A stretch of 64,000 bases of DNA from Hominenteromicrobium mulieris (GCF_020687165.1 NZ_JAJEQC010000005.1); one strand, 5' to 3'. Shown: positions 7,967 to 16,048, counted from the first letter of the stretch. Notes: generated from the sequence alone by a model not told the origin. Numbers and translations: made by a program.

Positions 7967-8132
7967 ATGGAGCGGCTTCGCTGCTTTGCTGGCAAATTTG
8001 ATTGAAAAGTATGCCGTGGTTCTGGATCTTGACGCGCTGCCCGATCTCGTCATAGAGGAATCCATGCCCGAAAAAGTCGAGGCAGATGATATGATTCACG
8101 AAAATAATATTGAATCAGCGAAAGCGGCATGA
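7956..8132 (+). CDS. Small acidic protein downstream of relaxase, unknown function
   Basis: A 58-residue protein (MVDEWSGFAALLANLIEKYA...) not recognised. GAGAGGGAG lies 7 bases before the ATG at 7956, and the start overlaps the corrected 3' end of the relaxase by 11 bases, typical of a coupled operon gene. It is acidic, with one amphipathic helix in the first half. An in-frame extension to 7866 reads through relaxase coding sequence and is not credible. Position suggests an accessory mobilization protein; no function can be given. Confidence 0.6.
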   Translation: MVDEWSGFAALLANLIEKYAVVLDLDALPDLVIEESMPEKVEADDMIHENNIESAKAA

Positions 8133-8162
8133 TATAATTATCATGAAATAAGTGTCCAAACC

Positions 8163-8192
8163 GCCATTGCAGGAGCTTTTGCTCCTGCAATG
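8163..8192. repeat. Perfect 13-bp hairpin upstream of rhuM
   Basis: CCATTGCAGGAGC, a TTTT loop, then the exact complement. No U-tract follows, so it is a weak terminator at best. It sits 24 bases before the rhuM start and may shape its messenger or be a protein-binding site. Confidence 0.6.
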
Positions 8193-8215
8193 GCAGAAAA
8201 CGAGGTGAAGTGACC

Positions 8216-9226
8216 ATGGAACGCTGGGAGAATGAGCAGAACAATTCTGAAATGATGATTTATACCACAGAGGATGGCTTGACAAAGATCGAAACGACCT
8301 TCGATGGAGATACCGTTTGGCTGTCCATTGACCAGATGGCGGAGCTGTTTCAGCGAGACAAATCTACCATTTCCAGACATATCAAGAACATTTTCACTGA
8401 GGGCGAATTGAAGCGAGAAGCAGTTGTTGCAAATTTTGCAACAACTGCCGCTGACTGCAAAACCTATCAGGTGGATTACTATAACCTCGATGTCATCATT
8501 TCCGTTGGCTATCGTGTGAAATCCCAGCGCGGTGTGCAGTTCCGCATCTGGGCAACGGGAATTTTGAAGGAGTATATGCGAAAGGGTTTTGCCCTGGATG
8601 ACGAGCGCCTGAAAAATCTGGGCGGCGGCGGATACTTCAAGGAACTGTTGGAGCGCATCCGCGACATCCGCGCTTCCGAGAAGGTGTTTTATCGACAGGT
8701 GCTTGAAATCTACGCCACCAGTATTGACTATGACCCCAAGGCGGAAATCTCTATTCAGTTTTTCAAGAAAGTCCAGAACAAAATCCACTATGCCATTCAC
8801 GGGCAGACAGCGGCGGAGGTCATTTACACACGTGCCGACGCGGAGAAGGAATTTATGGGCTTGACCACCTTTGCGGGCAATCAGCCCACGCTGAAAGAGG
8901 TGGTAGTTGCCAAGAACTATCTGAACGAGAAAGAGCTTCGTGCTATGGGGCAGCTTGTGTCCGGATATCTGGATTTTGCGGAACGACAGGCAGAACGGGA
9001 ACAGGCCATGACCATGCAGGATTGGTCGGAACATCTGGATCGGATTCTGACCATGAGCGGAGAACAGTTACTGGTTGGCAATGGAAGCGTCAGCCACAAG
9101 CAGGCCATCGACAAGGCGACCGGCGAGTACAGAAAATACAAAGCCCGCACCCTCAGCGAAGTGGAGCAGGATTATCTGGATTCCATCAAGCTGTTGGAGC
9201 AGAAAACGGATAACAAGCAAGGCTGA
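8216..9226 (+). CDS. rhuM: RhuM family protein
   Basis: A 336-residue full-length member of the RhuM 'virulence protein' family, which is common on mobile elements and named from a Salmonella pathogenicity island; its biochemical role is not settled. Visible family patterns are WLSIDQMAELFQRDKSTISRHI near the start (a helix-turn-helix-like segment), VDYYNLDVIISVGYRVKSQRG, FRIWATGILKEYMRKGF, and a C-terminal Fic-like helical region FMGLTTFAGNQPT. ATG 8216 is used; GAGGTG lies about 10 bases upstream, and the GTG at 8210 is too close. It lies between the mobilization genes and the recombinase, probably as element cargo or a toxin-like maintenance gene. Confidence 0.88.
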   Translation: MERWENEQNNSEMMIYTTEDGLTKIETTFDGDTVWLSIDQMAELFQRDKSTISRHIKNIFTEGELKREAVVANFATTAADCKTYQVDYYNLDVIISVGYRVKSQRGVQFRIWATGILKEYMRKGFALDDERLKNLGGGGYFKELLERIRDIRASEKVFYRQVLEIYATSIDYDPKAEISIQFFKKVQNKIHYAIHGQTAAEVIYTRADAEKEFMGLTTFAGNQPTLKEVVVAKNYLNEKELRAMGQLVSGYLDFAERQAEREQAMTMQDWSEHLDRILTMSGEQLLVGNGSVSHKQAIDKATGEYRKYKARTLSEVEQDYLDSIKLLEQKTDNKQG

Positions 9227-9240
9227 CTGAGGATATGCCC

Positions 9241-10920
9241 ATGAAAAAAGAAAAGATAAAAGTTTATATCTACACGCGGGTGTCCACCGCTATGCAGATT
9301 GACGGATATTCTCTGGATGCCCAGAAGTCCCGAATGAAAGCCTTTGCTGACTTCAACGATTATGAAATCGTGGGCGAATACGAGGACGCCGGAAAATCCG
9401 GTAAGTCCATAGAGGGCAGAATCCAGTTCAATCAGATGATGGAGGACATCAAGTCCGGCAAGGACGGCGTATCCTATGTGCTGGTGTTCAAGCTGTCCCG
9501 CTTCGGCAGAAATGCGGCGGATGTGCTGTCCACCTTGCAGGTGATGCAGGATTTCGGTGTCAATCTGATTTGTGTCGAGGATGGTATTGATTCCTCCAAG
9601 GATGCCGGAAAGCTGATGATCTCCGTTTTGTCGGCGGTTGCGGAAATTGAGCGTGAAAACATCCGTGTGCAGACGATGGAGGGCAGAATCCAGAAAGCCC
9701 GTGAGGGGAAATGGAACGGCGGCTTTGCGCCTTATGGCTACAAGCTGGAAAAGGGGCAGCTTTTCATCAACGAGGAAGAGGCAGAAGCAATTCGTGTAAT
9801 TTTTGACCAGTATGTGCATACGGATACCGGTGCAAACGGTCTTGCAAAATACCTTGCAACCCATGGGATTCACAAAATCCAAAGGCAAAACGGGAAAAAT
9901 CCCCTGTTTGATTTTGCGTTGATCCGCAGGATTCTGAAAAATCCGGTTTACTGCGGGAAAATCGCCTATGGTAGACGCCGGACGGAGAAGGTGCATGGCA
10001 CACGAAATGATTACCGTCTTGTGGAGCAGGATGACTATTTGCTGGTTGACGGACTGCATGAGGGAATTGTCTCCGAAGAACTATGGCATAAGGCGCAGGT
10101 CAAGCTGTTGGCACAAGCGGAAAAATACGAACGCGTCAACAGAGACAAGGATACAAAAATACATCTGTTGTCCGGCATTGTGAAATGCCCAGTTTGCAGC
10201 GTAAGAATGTATGGAAACAAAAGCATCAAGCATAAAGCAGATGGTACGAAATACAAGGACTTCTTTTATTACGGCTGCAAGCACCGCACGATGACCCATG
10301 GACATAAATGCGACTTCAAGAAGCAGATCAACGAAGAACTGCTGGACAGCGCCGTGGCGGAGGTTATCGTCAAGCTGGTAAGCAATCCGAAGTTCGCCGC
10401 CATGATGCAGGAAAAAGTCAGTATGAAGGTGGATACCTCTGCCATTGAGCAGGAAATCAGCAACTATGAAAAGCAGCTTCGTCAGGCTTATTCTACCAAA
10501 TCCAAGCTAATTGAAGAAATCGACTCTCTTGACCCAGACGACCGTCATTACCGCAGACGGAAATCTGATCTTGATGATCGGCTCTATGGGATGTATGATA
10601 AGATTGAAGAATTGGAATCTCTGCTGATTGCAGCCAGAGCCAAGAAACAGGCCATTGAGGCAGAAAAGCTGACCGGCGATAATATCTACAAGGTTCTGAT
10701 CTACTTCGATCAGCTCTATGGAAAGATGGATGACAGAGAGAAACGGCAGCTGATTGAGGAACTGATCTCTGAAATCCAGATTTACGAGGAACGCCAGCCC
10801 AACGGTCAGTGGCTCAAGTCCATCAAGTTCAAGCTCCCAATCATTGCGGAGGATATGAGTTTGAGTTTGGACAACGATGCACATATTGAGACGGTTGTAC
10901 GCTTAAAACAGAACAAGTAG
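9241..10920 (+). CDS. Large serine recombinase (integrase) of mobile element 1
   Basis: A 559-residue large serine recombinase. The catalytic domain (1-145) has YTRVSTAMQIDGYSLDAQ with the nucleophilic Ser, FKLSRFGRN and the E-helix EIERENIRVQTMEG. A recombinase domain follows (GFAPYGYKLEKG, PVYCGKIAYGRR), then a zinc ribbon (CPVCSVRMYGN with a later GHKC) and a long coiled coil (about 400-500). It would integrate and excise element 1 by att recombination. Start 9241 rather than 9235 because TGAGGA is 7 bases upstream of the former. It ends 10 bases before the next gene, consistent with the right end of the element lying here. Confidence 0.92.
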   Translation: MKKEKIKVYIYTRVSTAMQIDGYSLDAQKSRMKAFADFNDYEIVGEYEDAGKSGKSIEGRIQFNQMMEDIKSGKDGVSYVLVFKLSRFGRNAADVLSTLQVMQDFGVNLICVEDGIDSSKDAGKLMISVLSAVAEIERENIRVQTMEGRIQKAREGKWNGGFAPYGYKLEKGQLFINEEEAEAIRVIFDQYVHTDTGANGLAKYLATHGIHKIQRQNGKNPLFDFALIRRILKNPVYCGKIAYGRRRTEKVHGTRNDYRLVEQDDYLLVDGLHEGIVSEELWHKAQVKLLAQAEKYERVNRDKDTKIHLLSGIVKCPVCSVRMYGNKSIKHKADGTKYKDFFYYGCKHRTMTHGHKCDFKKQINEELLDSAVAEVIVKLVSNPKFAAMMQEKVSMKVDTSAIEQEISNYEKQLRQAYSTKSKLIEEIDSLDPDDRHYRRRKSDLDDRLYGMYDKIEELESLLIAARAKKQAIEAEKLTGDNIYKVLIYFDQLYGKMDDREKRQLIEELISEIQIYEERQPNGQWLKSIKFKLPIIAEDMSLSLDNDAHIETVVRLKQNK

Positions 10921-10930
10921 GTGAAAATTC

Positions 10931-11398
10931 ATGCAGTACAAGGCCGAAAATAAGCTTGATATTTTTGAGTTTCATGATGCGGAGCTTTCGCTCGGTTGCT
11001 TCGATAAAAACACACTTGTGTTTAGCGCCACGCATTTGAATATTCACAAGCACACGAAGCAAAACCCGGGAGATTGTGACTTGGAGATCGAGCGGGCGGT
11101 ACTTCGGTTTGAGCACATGGAAAGCGTAACGTTTGAGAACAGAAGACCGATTGAAAACGGTAATCCGGTCGGAGAACAGATCGTGCTTGAAGGTGCCGAT
11201 GCGGTGAAGGAAATGCTTTCCGGCTTTGTAAAGGGAATCAGAGTATTTGCCCTCTTTGAGGAAAATCGGCGGATTATCATGGATTGCATTACGGACGGCA
11301 TAGAAGTAGACTTTACATTTTTCACCATCGCCTTTACGCCGCAGACGACTTCTGTCGAGTGGGACGCGTATATCGGCCCGGCTTGGTATGAAACTTAA
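10931..11398 (+). CDS. Hypothetical protein, unknown family
   Basis: A 155-residue protein, not recognised. It looks like a compact mixed alpha/beta domain beginning LDIFEFHDAELSL and ending VEWDAYIGPAWYET, without membrane segment or signal peptide. The ribosome site AGGTGA overlaps the stop of the serine recombinase, so either it belongs to the element or the element inserted immediately before its start codon. Its opening pattern resembles small immunity-like proteins, but this is too weak for a call. Confidence 0.55.
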   Translation: MQYKAENKLDIFEFHDAELSLGCFDKNTLVFSATHLNIHKHTKQNPGDCDLEIERAVLRFEHMESVTFENRRPIENGNPVGEQIVLEGADAVKEMLSGFVKGIRVFALFEENRRIIMDCITDGIEVDFTFFTIAFTPQTTSVEWDAYIGPAWYET

Positions 11399-11445
11399 AT
11401 CGTTACGGCTTTTCTGCAAGATAAATTGATAACGCTGCTAAAATG

Positions 11446-11474
11446 TTGACAACATAATACCAACCTATTATAAT
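11446..11474 (+). promoter_or_regulatory. Consensus sigma-A promoter for the pilin-like gene
   Basis: TTGACA at 11446, exact 17-base spacer, TATAAT at 11469: a full consensus match. Confidence 0.85.
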
Positions 11475-11525
11475 AAAATCCGGCTTTATTAGTATTTATG
11501 TTTTTCGTTGTGATAGGAGGATAAA

Positions 11526-11951
11526 ATGTTAAAAACCGTCCTGCTCCAGAAAATAAAACCGTACCGTCGGGTAAATAAAAAAGGCTTCACGCTTATGGAA
11601 ATGCTGATTGTCGTGGCTGTCATCGCGATACTCATTGCGGTCGCGATTCCGGTTTTCAGCGCACAGCTTCATAAGGCAAGGGTCGCAACGGACTGGGCGA
11701 ACCTGCGGTCGTTTTACGCCGACATACAAACGGATTATATGACAACAGGGGAGCAAAACCCGAAAGTCCCCGTAGATTGGCACACAAACCCAGCTTACGA
11801 CTGGCATTCGGTGACGTTTTTGAACGGGCAGAAAGTCAAAATGAAAGCAGGCTTCTGCGCGGTGAGTTTTACAAAAGATGTGGGTTATTCGATCGAATAC
11901 GAGTGTAACGACGGACACCCAGCGTGCCATCTCAGCCTGCCTGCACAATAA
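11526..11951 (+). CDS. Type IV pilin-like protein with prepilin cleavage/methylation motif
   Basis: A 141-residue protein with a short basic leader, then KKGFTLMEMLIVVAVIAILI: a prepilin peptidase site (cleavage between G and F), Glu at mature position 5, and a hydrophobic helix that anchors the subunit and forms the pilus core. The C-terminal domain (about 50-141) is small and has three Cys residues in FCAV, YECN and HPACHL. AGGAGG lies 4 bases before the ATG. It stands alone between its own consensus promoter and its own terminator; no pilus ATPase, platform protein or prepilin peptidase is in the window. It could be a pseudopilin acting with machinery encoded elsewhere, or an orphan. Confidence 0.82.
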   Translation: MLKTVLLQKIKPYRRVNKKGFTLMEMLIVVAVIAILIAVAIPVFSAQLHKARVATDWANLRSFYADIQTDYMTTGEQNPKVPVDWHTNPAYDWHSVTFLNGQKVKMKAGFCAVSFTKDVGYSIEYECNDGHPACHLSLPAQ

Positions 11952-11963
11952 TATCTTGTTTAG

Positions 11964-11998
11964 AAGACTTTGTGCATTTTATGTGCAAAGTCTTTTTT
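11964..11998 (+). terminator. Terminator of the pilin-like gene
   Basis: AAGACTTTG / CAAAGTCTT stem with a run of seven T at 11992-11998. Confidence 0.85.
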
Positions 11999-12000
11999 AT

Positions 12001-12147
12001 GTTCTCGATTCCCTCGGCATCGGTGCTATGCCGGATGCCGAGGCGTTTGGCGATGTCGGCGTTGATACATTCGGCCATATCGCCGATACCGTGAAAGCGA
12101 TGGAGACCCCGAACCTCAAAAAGCTTGGCATGCTGAACCTCCACCCA
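12001..12147 (+). pseudogene. deoB: Phosphopentomutase N-terminal fragment
   Basis: The translation VLDSLGIGAMPDAEAFGDVG, then DTFGHIADTV and TPNLKKLGMLNL, matches the first 50 or so residues of phosphopentomutase (alkaline-phosphatase superfamily; interconverts ribose and deoxyribose 1- and 5-phosphates). The expected protein is about 390 residues; homology stops at 12147. No start codon is in frame and the fragment begins right after the pilin terminator, so it is a remnant and not expressed as an enzyme. Confidence 0.75.
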
Positions 12148-12302
12148 ACAAAAGATATGCTGCTTGCAGCTTTCGGAGCTGCTATAAAAGATGTCTTTTT
12201 CGTAGTATCCGTCAAGCAAAAAAGAGAGTTCTGCTGGCGGTTTTTTACTTTTTCCTCTACACTGGAGGAAAAGGGGGAGATGCTTTTGGAACGACCGGTA
12301 TT

Positions 12303-12770
12303 CAGTTTTTTTCAAAACTTATTATGCCGTTGTTTTACGATAAAAAGTTTTTGCGTGGCCGCTGGTTTGAGGAATCCAGTCTCGGCTGGACATGGTGCTA
12401 GCGAAACTTGTGGATGCAGAAGGTAAAGGGCATCAATCGCGATATTCCGTTCCCGGTTTCTTTCCGCAATGAAGTAAGCAGCGCGGAAAATCTGATTTTC
12501 GACCCGGATGATATGAACGATTTTAACGCGTTCGGCTGCTATTTTCAGAATTTCGCCGCCAAAATCGTCATTGGCAAAGGTAGTTATATCGCGCCGAATG
12601 TCGGTCTTGTCACGGCGAACCATGTGCTGACCGATTTGGAGCAGCATCAGCCCGGCAAAGACATCGTGCTCGGCAAAAACTGCTGGATCGGTATGAATTC
12701 CACCGTTTTGCCCGGCGTGATATTGGGTGATCACACCGTTGTGGGTGCGGGTTCGGTCGTGACGAAAAGC
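12303..12770 (+). pseudogene. Hexapeptide-repeat acyltransferase with in-frame TAG stop and missing C-terminus
   Basis: One frame encodes FYDKKFLRGRWFEES and GWTWC, then a TAG at 12399-12401, then QKVKGINRDIPFPVS and the left-handed beta-helix part GCYFQNFAAKIVIGKG, IAPNVGLVTANH, GKNCWIGMNSTVLPGV and VVGAGSVVTKS. Both sides of the stop belong to the same family of sugar/polysaccharide O-acetyltransferases, so this is one gene broken by a nonsense change. Homology ends at about 12770, where an unrelated AraC fragment takes over in another frame. The stretch from 12148 to 12302 shows nothing recognisable. Confidence 0.75.
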
Positions 12771-12775
12771 GTATC

Positions 12776-12940
12776 CGTCAGGCCATGGAAATGCTCACGC
12801 AGACAAACGACCGTGTGCTGAACATCTGCTACGCCTGTGGTTTCAATAATATCAATCATTTTAACCGTATTTTCAAATCCATCGTGGGTGTTTCGCCCAC
12901 CCAGTACCGTTCTGCAAACCGTGAGGAAGCGCAGAACTGA
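12776..12940 (+). pseudogene. AraC-family regulator C-terminal HTH fragment
   Basis: The frame reads AMEMLTQTNDRVLNICYACG, then FNNINHFNRIFKSIVGVSPT and QYR, which is the second helix-turn-helix of an AraC/XylS DNA-binding domain, ending at a normal stop. The effector domain and first HTH are missing, and the 5' end is fused to the broken acyltransferase. It is a deletion remnant. Confidence 0.75.
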
Positions 12941-12966
12941 TTTGATTTTTGTAAAACTGTTTTGGG

Positions 12967-12996
12967 TTGACACGGTGAAAAAAAGCAGTATATAAT
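12967..12996 (+). promoter_or_regulatory. Sigma-A promoter for the HAD hydrolase operon
   Basis: TTGACA at 12967, 18-base spacer, TATAAT at 12991, about 30 bases before the small open frame at 13028. Confidence 0.75.
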
Positions 12997-13027
12997 AATA
13001 GAAAAATACTGCGAAGCAGAAGGTTTT

Positions 13028-13183
13028 GTGAACCATCTGCTATCCTGCCAAACTCTGTCTCTCAAAATCAAAACACAGCTCGCCCGCATCACGGAAAGCC
13101 GGAAAACGCATCCGGCAGAGAACTTCCCCGAAGACGACCTCGAAAAGCTCCGAAAATATCTCATCGCCGAAATTCAAAAGTGA
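13028..13183 (+). CDS. Small open frame of unknown function before the HAD gene (possible gene remnant)
   Basis: A 51-codon frame starting with GTG and ending 8 bases before the HAD start. The translation is basic and helical (SLKIKTQLARITESRKTHPA...LEKLRKYLIAEIQK). The ribosome site is poor. It could be a leader protein of the operon or the 3' remnant of a larger gene, as the region just upstream is full of fragments. Confidence 0.35.
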   Translation: MNHLLSCQTLSLKIKTQLARITESRKTHPAENFPEDDLEKLRKYLIAEIQK

Positions 13184-13191
13184 GGGAAAAT

Positions 13192-14013
13192 ATGAAAGGC
13201 CCAAAAACGCTCTACGTCTCCGATTTAGACGGCACCTTGCTGCGCCGCGACCAAACCGTCTCACCGTTTACGGCGGAAACGATCAACACGCTGACGGCGC
13301 GCGGCATGCTGTTTTCCTACGCCACGGCGCGCTCGCTCGTCACCGCGAAAACGGTCACTAAGGGGCTCAACACGCACTTTCCGCTCATCATCTATAACGG
13401 GGCGTTTGTGCGCGATAACGTCACGGAGGAAATTCTTCTCGCAAATTACTTTGACGCTTCCGTGTACGCGGTTTTAGATGAACTCTTCAAGGCGAATATC
13501 TACCCCATCGTGTACGCAAATGTGGACGGCAGAGAGCATTTTTCCTTTATCTATGAAAAGTGCACGCCCAGCCTGAAAGGCTTTGCCGATACCCGCGTAA
13601 ACGACCCCCGTACCCGCGAGGTGTATACGACAGAAGAGCTCACGCGCGGCGATCTTTTCTATATCACCTGCATCGGCGACCCGCAAAAACTCGCGCCATT
13701 TTACGAAAAATACCGCGAAACCTACCACGTCGTCTACTCCAAAGATATTTACTCCGGCGAGCAGTGGCTCGAGATCATGCCGAAAACCGCCTCCAAAGCG
13801 AACGCCGTCCTCGAGCTGAAAGAGAAGCTCGGCTGCGAAAAGCTCATCGTCTTCGGCGACGGCAAAAACGACCTTGATATGTTCCACGCTGCGGACGAAG
13901 CTTACGCCGTTCAAAATGCCGACAAAGAACTGAAAGCCGCCGCCACTGCCGTCATTGGCGGAAACAACGAAGACGGCGTAGCCAAATGGCTTTTGGAGCA
14001 TGCTAATTTTTAA
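13192..14013 (+). CDS. HAD-superfamily hydrolase, Cof type
   Basis: A 273-residue protein with motif I VSDLDGTLLRRD (nucleophile Asp and acid Asp), motif II in FSYATARS, and the C-terminal FGDGKNDLDMF that binds Mg. The C2-type cap between about residues 85 and 190 is typical of Cof-like phosphatases acting on small sugar or nucleotide phosphates; the substrate cannot be told. ATG 13192 is preceded by GAGGG. It is followed 15 bases later by the cysteine-rich gene, so the two probably share the promoter at 12967. Confidence 0.88.
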   Translation: MKGPKTLYVSDLDGTLLRRDQTVSPFTAETINTLTARGMLFSYATARSLVTAKTVTKGLNTHFPLIIYNGAFVRDNVTEEILLANYFDASVYAVLDELFKANIYPIVYANVDGREHFSFIYEKCTPSLKGFADTRVNDPRTREVYTTEELTRGDLFYITCIGDPQKLAPFYEKYRETYHVVYSKDIYSGEQWLEIMPKTASKANAVLELKEKLGCEKLIVFGDGKNDLDMFHAADEAYAVQNADKELKAAATAVIGGNNEDGVAKWLLEHANF

Positions 14014-14028
14014 AATTCGGAGGGAAAT

Positions 14029-14643
14029 ATGTACATTTATTACCCAAGCTGTAACTTTAGCGCTGCAAGTCCCGCAACGGCAAAAAAAGTCAAAGCGTAT
14101 TTTGAAAAGCAAATGCCGGTTGCCGGCTGCTGCCGCGTCGACAAAAGAGAGATTTCCCCTGCGGATATCGCGCTTTACATCTGTCAGGCATGCCGCGAAA
14201 CGCTCGAAGACAAAGTGAAAACGCAGTCGATGTGGGAATATCTCGATGCCTTAAAAGATTTCAACTTTCCGAACCTAAACGGTCAAAAATTCTATGTGCA
14301 GGATTGCTGGCGCGACCGCAATCACCCGGAGATCCACGAAGCCGTGCGCAGCCTTTTAAAGAAAATGCACGCGGAAGCGATAGAGATCGAGCATAACCGT
14401 GAAAAATCCATATTCTGCGGCAACCTGCATTACGAAACGGATGATCCGCGTCTCAAAAACTACCCGAATACTCCACTGTACAAGCTGCCCGAAGACCTGC
14501 AAACCTCTCTCATGCAGCATTATGCCGCGCAGTTTGACCCCCAAATCCCGGTGCTGTGCTACTGCAACCGCTGTTATGAATGCCTTCGCATGGGCGGTGC
14601 AGCCGCCGTTCACCTGCTCGATATCGCTTTTTCTGAAATGTAA
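14029..14643 (+). CDS. Cysteine-rich protein resembling CCG/HdrB-type domains
   Basis: A 204-residue protein opening YYPSCNFSAASPATAKKV, then AGCCRVD, ICQACRETL, YVQDCWRD and a terminal CYCNRCYECLRMG. The Cys-Cys pair and the clustered CxC/CxxC motifs resemble the cysteine-rich domains of heterodisulfide reductase B-like proteins and suggest metal or Fe-S binding, probably cytoplasmic. No transmembrane segment. An AGGGAAAT ribosome site precedes ATG 14029. It is cotranscribed with the HAD protein. The function is not known, and the HdrB link is by pattern only. Confidence 0.6.
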   Translation: MYIYYPSCNFSAASPATAKKVKAYFEKQMPVAGCCRVDKREISPADIALYICQACRETLEDKVKTQSMWEYLDALKDFNFPNLNGQKFYVQDCWRDRNHPEIHEAVRSLLKKMHAEAIEIEHNREKSIFCGNLHYETDDPRLKNYPNTPLYKLPEDLQTSLMQHYAAQFDPQIPVLCYCNRCYECLRMGGAAAVHLLDIAFSEM

Positions 14644-14729
14644 AGACAGATTTGTTTCCTTTCAGACAGGAAACGAACCGCAAAATCGCCTATACTGAAT
14701 ACAGCGACAGAGAAAAGGGGAGAGCGTAA

Positions 14730-14864
14730 ATGGAGTGGCTGCCCGGCAACAAGGAGTACGACCTTGCCGGCAAGTACAACATCGAGTGGTATTCCGCAGA
14801 CGGCGACCCGGACAGCACCGACTACGAGTCCGCTATCTGGATCCCCGTTATCCCGAAAAAGTAA
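14730..14864 (+). pseudogene. C-terminal fragment of a GyrI-like/effector-binding domain protein
   Basis: A 44-residue frame, EWLPGNKEYDLAGKYNIEWY followed by STDYESAIWIPVIPKK, resembles the last strands of GyrI-like small-molecule binding domains found in AraC-type regulators. AAAGGGG is 11 bases upstream. The full domain is about 150 residues, so this is a remnant, perhaps of the same regulator whose HTH survives at 12776-12940. Confidence 0.55.
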
Positions 14865-14922
14865 AATCTTATCACGCCATAAGAAAACTGCCCTACCGAT
14901 GCGCAAAACGGCAGGGCATCTC

Positions 14923-15834
14923 CTATTTTATGTCGGTTCCCGGGTAAAACCGTGCCAAAATTTCGTCAACCGTCATGCCGCCTTCCGCAAGCGTTATGGC
15001 GGCCGCTTGACTCATGCCCACGCCGTGCCCATAGCCGAGCGTCGCAAATGTGAACGCGTCGTTTTCATACGTCACCGTAAAACTCGCGCTGCGTAAACCG
15101 AGCGCCTCCCGCACATGCACGCCTGTCATTTCCACCCCGCAGACCGTAAGCTTTTCCACATATCCCGTGTCAAAATATTGAATATCCGAAAACCATTTTC
15201 CCGGCGCATCGTCAAATGAAATTTCCGAGAAATCGGCTCGTATCTCGTCTTCCGTAAACGTTGCCGCGCTCTGAAACCCCTGCGCCAAAAGGTCGCTCGG
15301 GCACGCCACAGCGGTGAGGTACGGGTAGCTTTTTTCCGGCCACACGTTTTCAAACGGCTGCGTGCACCCGGCAGAAATCGCAAAATAACACGCGTTGATC
15401 GGCTCGTTTTCAAAATAAATTTCTTTGTCGAGCACCGATAAGCACAGCGCCCGCACGCGGTTTTGTTCTTCGTCCGTCAGCCCCGCATCAACCGTGTAGA
15501 TGCTCTTTTCCACGCTGTCACAGGTAAAATCAAAATCTTTCCCCGTGTTTTCTCGCCGCTTGCGGTCATAGAGCGTGTGTATCGCGATGATTTGTGCCTT
15601 TAACGCCTCGTCGGGGGCAGAAACAGCCATCTCACACGGCAGCGCCCCGCAGAGAAAATCCAGATCGTTCACGGTGCGGACCGTCTCTGTTGCCGTGTCG
15701 TAAATACGAAAAACAGATTCGCTTTTTGCCGTGCCGCTCTCCGCAAACAGCAGCGGCGTTACCGCGCAAAACAGATACAGCGCACCCAAAAACGCGAAAA
15801 ACCTGCGCACCGGCCATTTTGATTTCAGCTTCAT
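14923..15834 (-). CDS. SpoIID/LytB domain protein (cell-wall lytic transglycosylase family)
   Basis: A 303-residue exported protein: an N-terminal signal or anchor (KWPVRRFFAFLGALYLFCAV), a SpoIID core from about residue 50 with AQIIAIHTLYDRKRRE, then YLTAVACPSD, and a C-terminal GYGHGVGMSQAAAITLAEGG that is the hallmark of the family. SpoIID trims glycan strands during engulfment in endospore formers; LytB relatives act on vegetative wall. ATG 15834 is chosen because GAGGTG lies about 6 bases upstream; an extension to 15867 lacks support. A single monocistronic gene, divergent from citrate synthase. Whether it is spoIID itself or a paralogue cannot be told. Confidence 0.85.
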   Translation of the reverse strand: MKLKSKWPVRRFFAFLGALYLFCAVTPLLFAESGTAKSESVFRIYDTATETVRTVNDLDFLCGALPCEMAVSAPDEALKAQIIAIHTLYDRKRRENTGKDFDFTCDSVEKSIYTVDAGLTDEEQNRVRALCLSVLDKEIYFENEPINACYFAISAGCTQPFENVWPEKSYPYLTAVACPSDLLAQGFQSAATFTEDEIRADFSEISFDDAPGKWFSDIQYFDTGYVEKLTVCGVEMTGVHVREALGLRSASFTVTYENDAFTFATLGYGHGVGMSQAAAITLAEGGMTVDEILARFYPGTDIK

Positions 15835-15954
15835 TTTACACCTCGAGATGAAAAAACTTATTGTCACTCATGCAATATTTTGTGCTAAATTTATTTTTCA
15901 TAGAATAAATCAAGATAAAAATGAAAGATATTAAGTTTCATAATTCAAAAATGC

Positions 15955-15983
15955 TTGACGAAACCGCAACTCTGCGCTATTAT
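15955..15983 (+). promoter_or_regulatory. Promoter of citrate synthase
   Basis: TTGACG at 15955, 17-base spacer, TATTAT at 15978. Confidence 0.75.
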
Positions 15984-16048
15984 ATATCTACTACGCGAAA
16001 ATGTGCGGAACGCAGTGCGAAGAGCCGCGCAGGAAAGGATGAGCAGTT

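Larger units (their letters stand above)
2100..10925. mobile_element. Mobilizable integrative element 1 (serine recombinase, MobV relaxase, primase/helicase)
   Basis: One block carries a complete set of element functions: excisionase-like protein, HTH and sigma-like regulators on the minus strand, then primase, helicase, MobV relaxase, RhuM and a large serine recombinase on the plus strand. No type IV secretion genes are present, so it would need a helper conjugative system. The ends are inferred, not seen: the left is placed after the sirtuin terminator, the right just after the recombinase, which is normally the last gene of such elements. It may be immobile now because the relaxase is frameshifted. 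Confidence 0.65.

Noticed and set aside
13474..14112. 212-codon minus-strand open frame opposite the HAD gene
   Set aside because: Antisense shadow of a conserved enzyme with no start signals.
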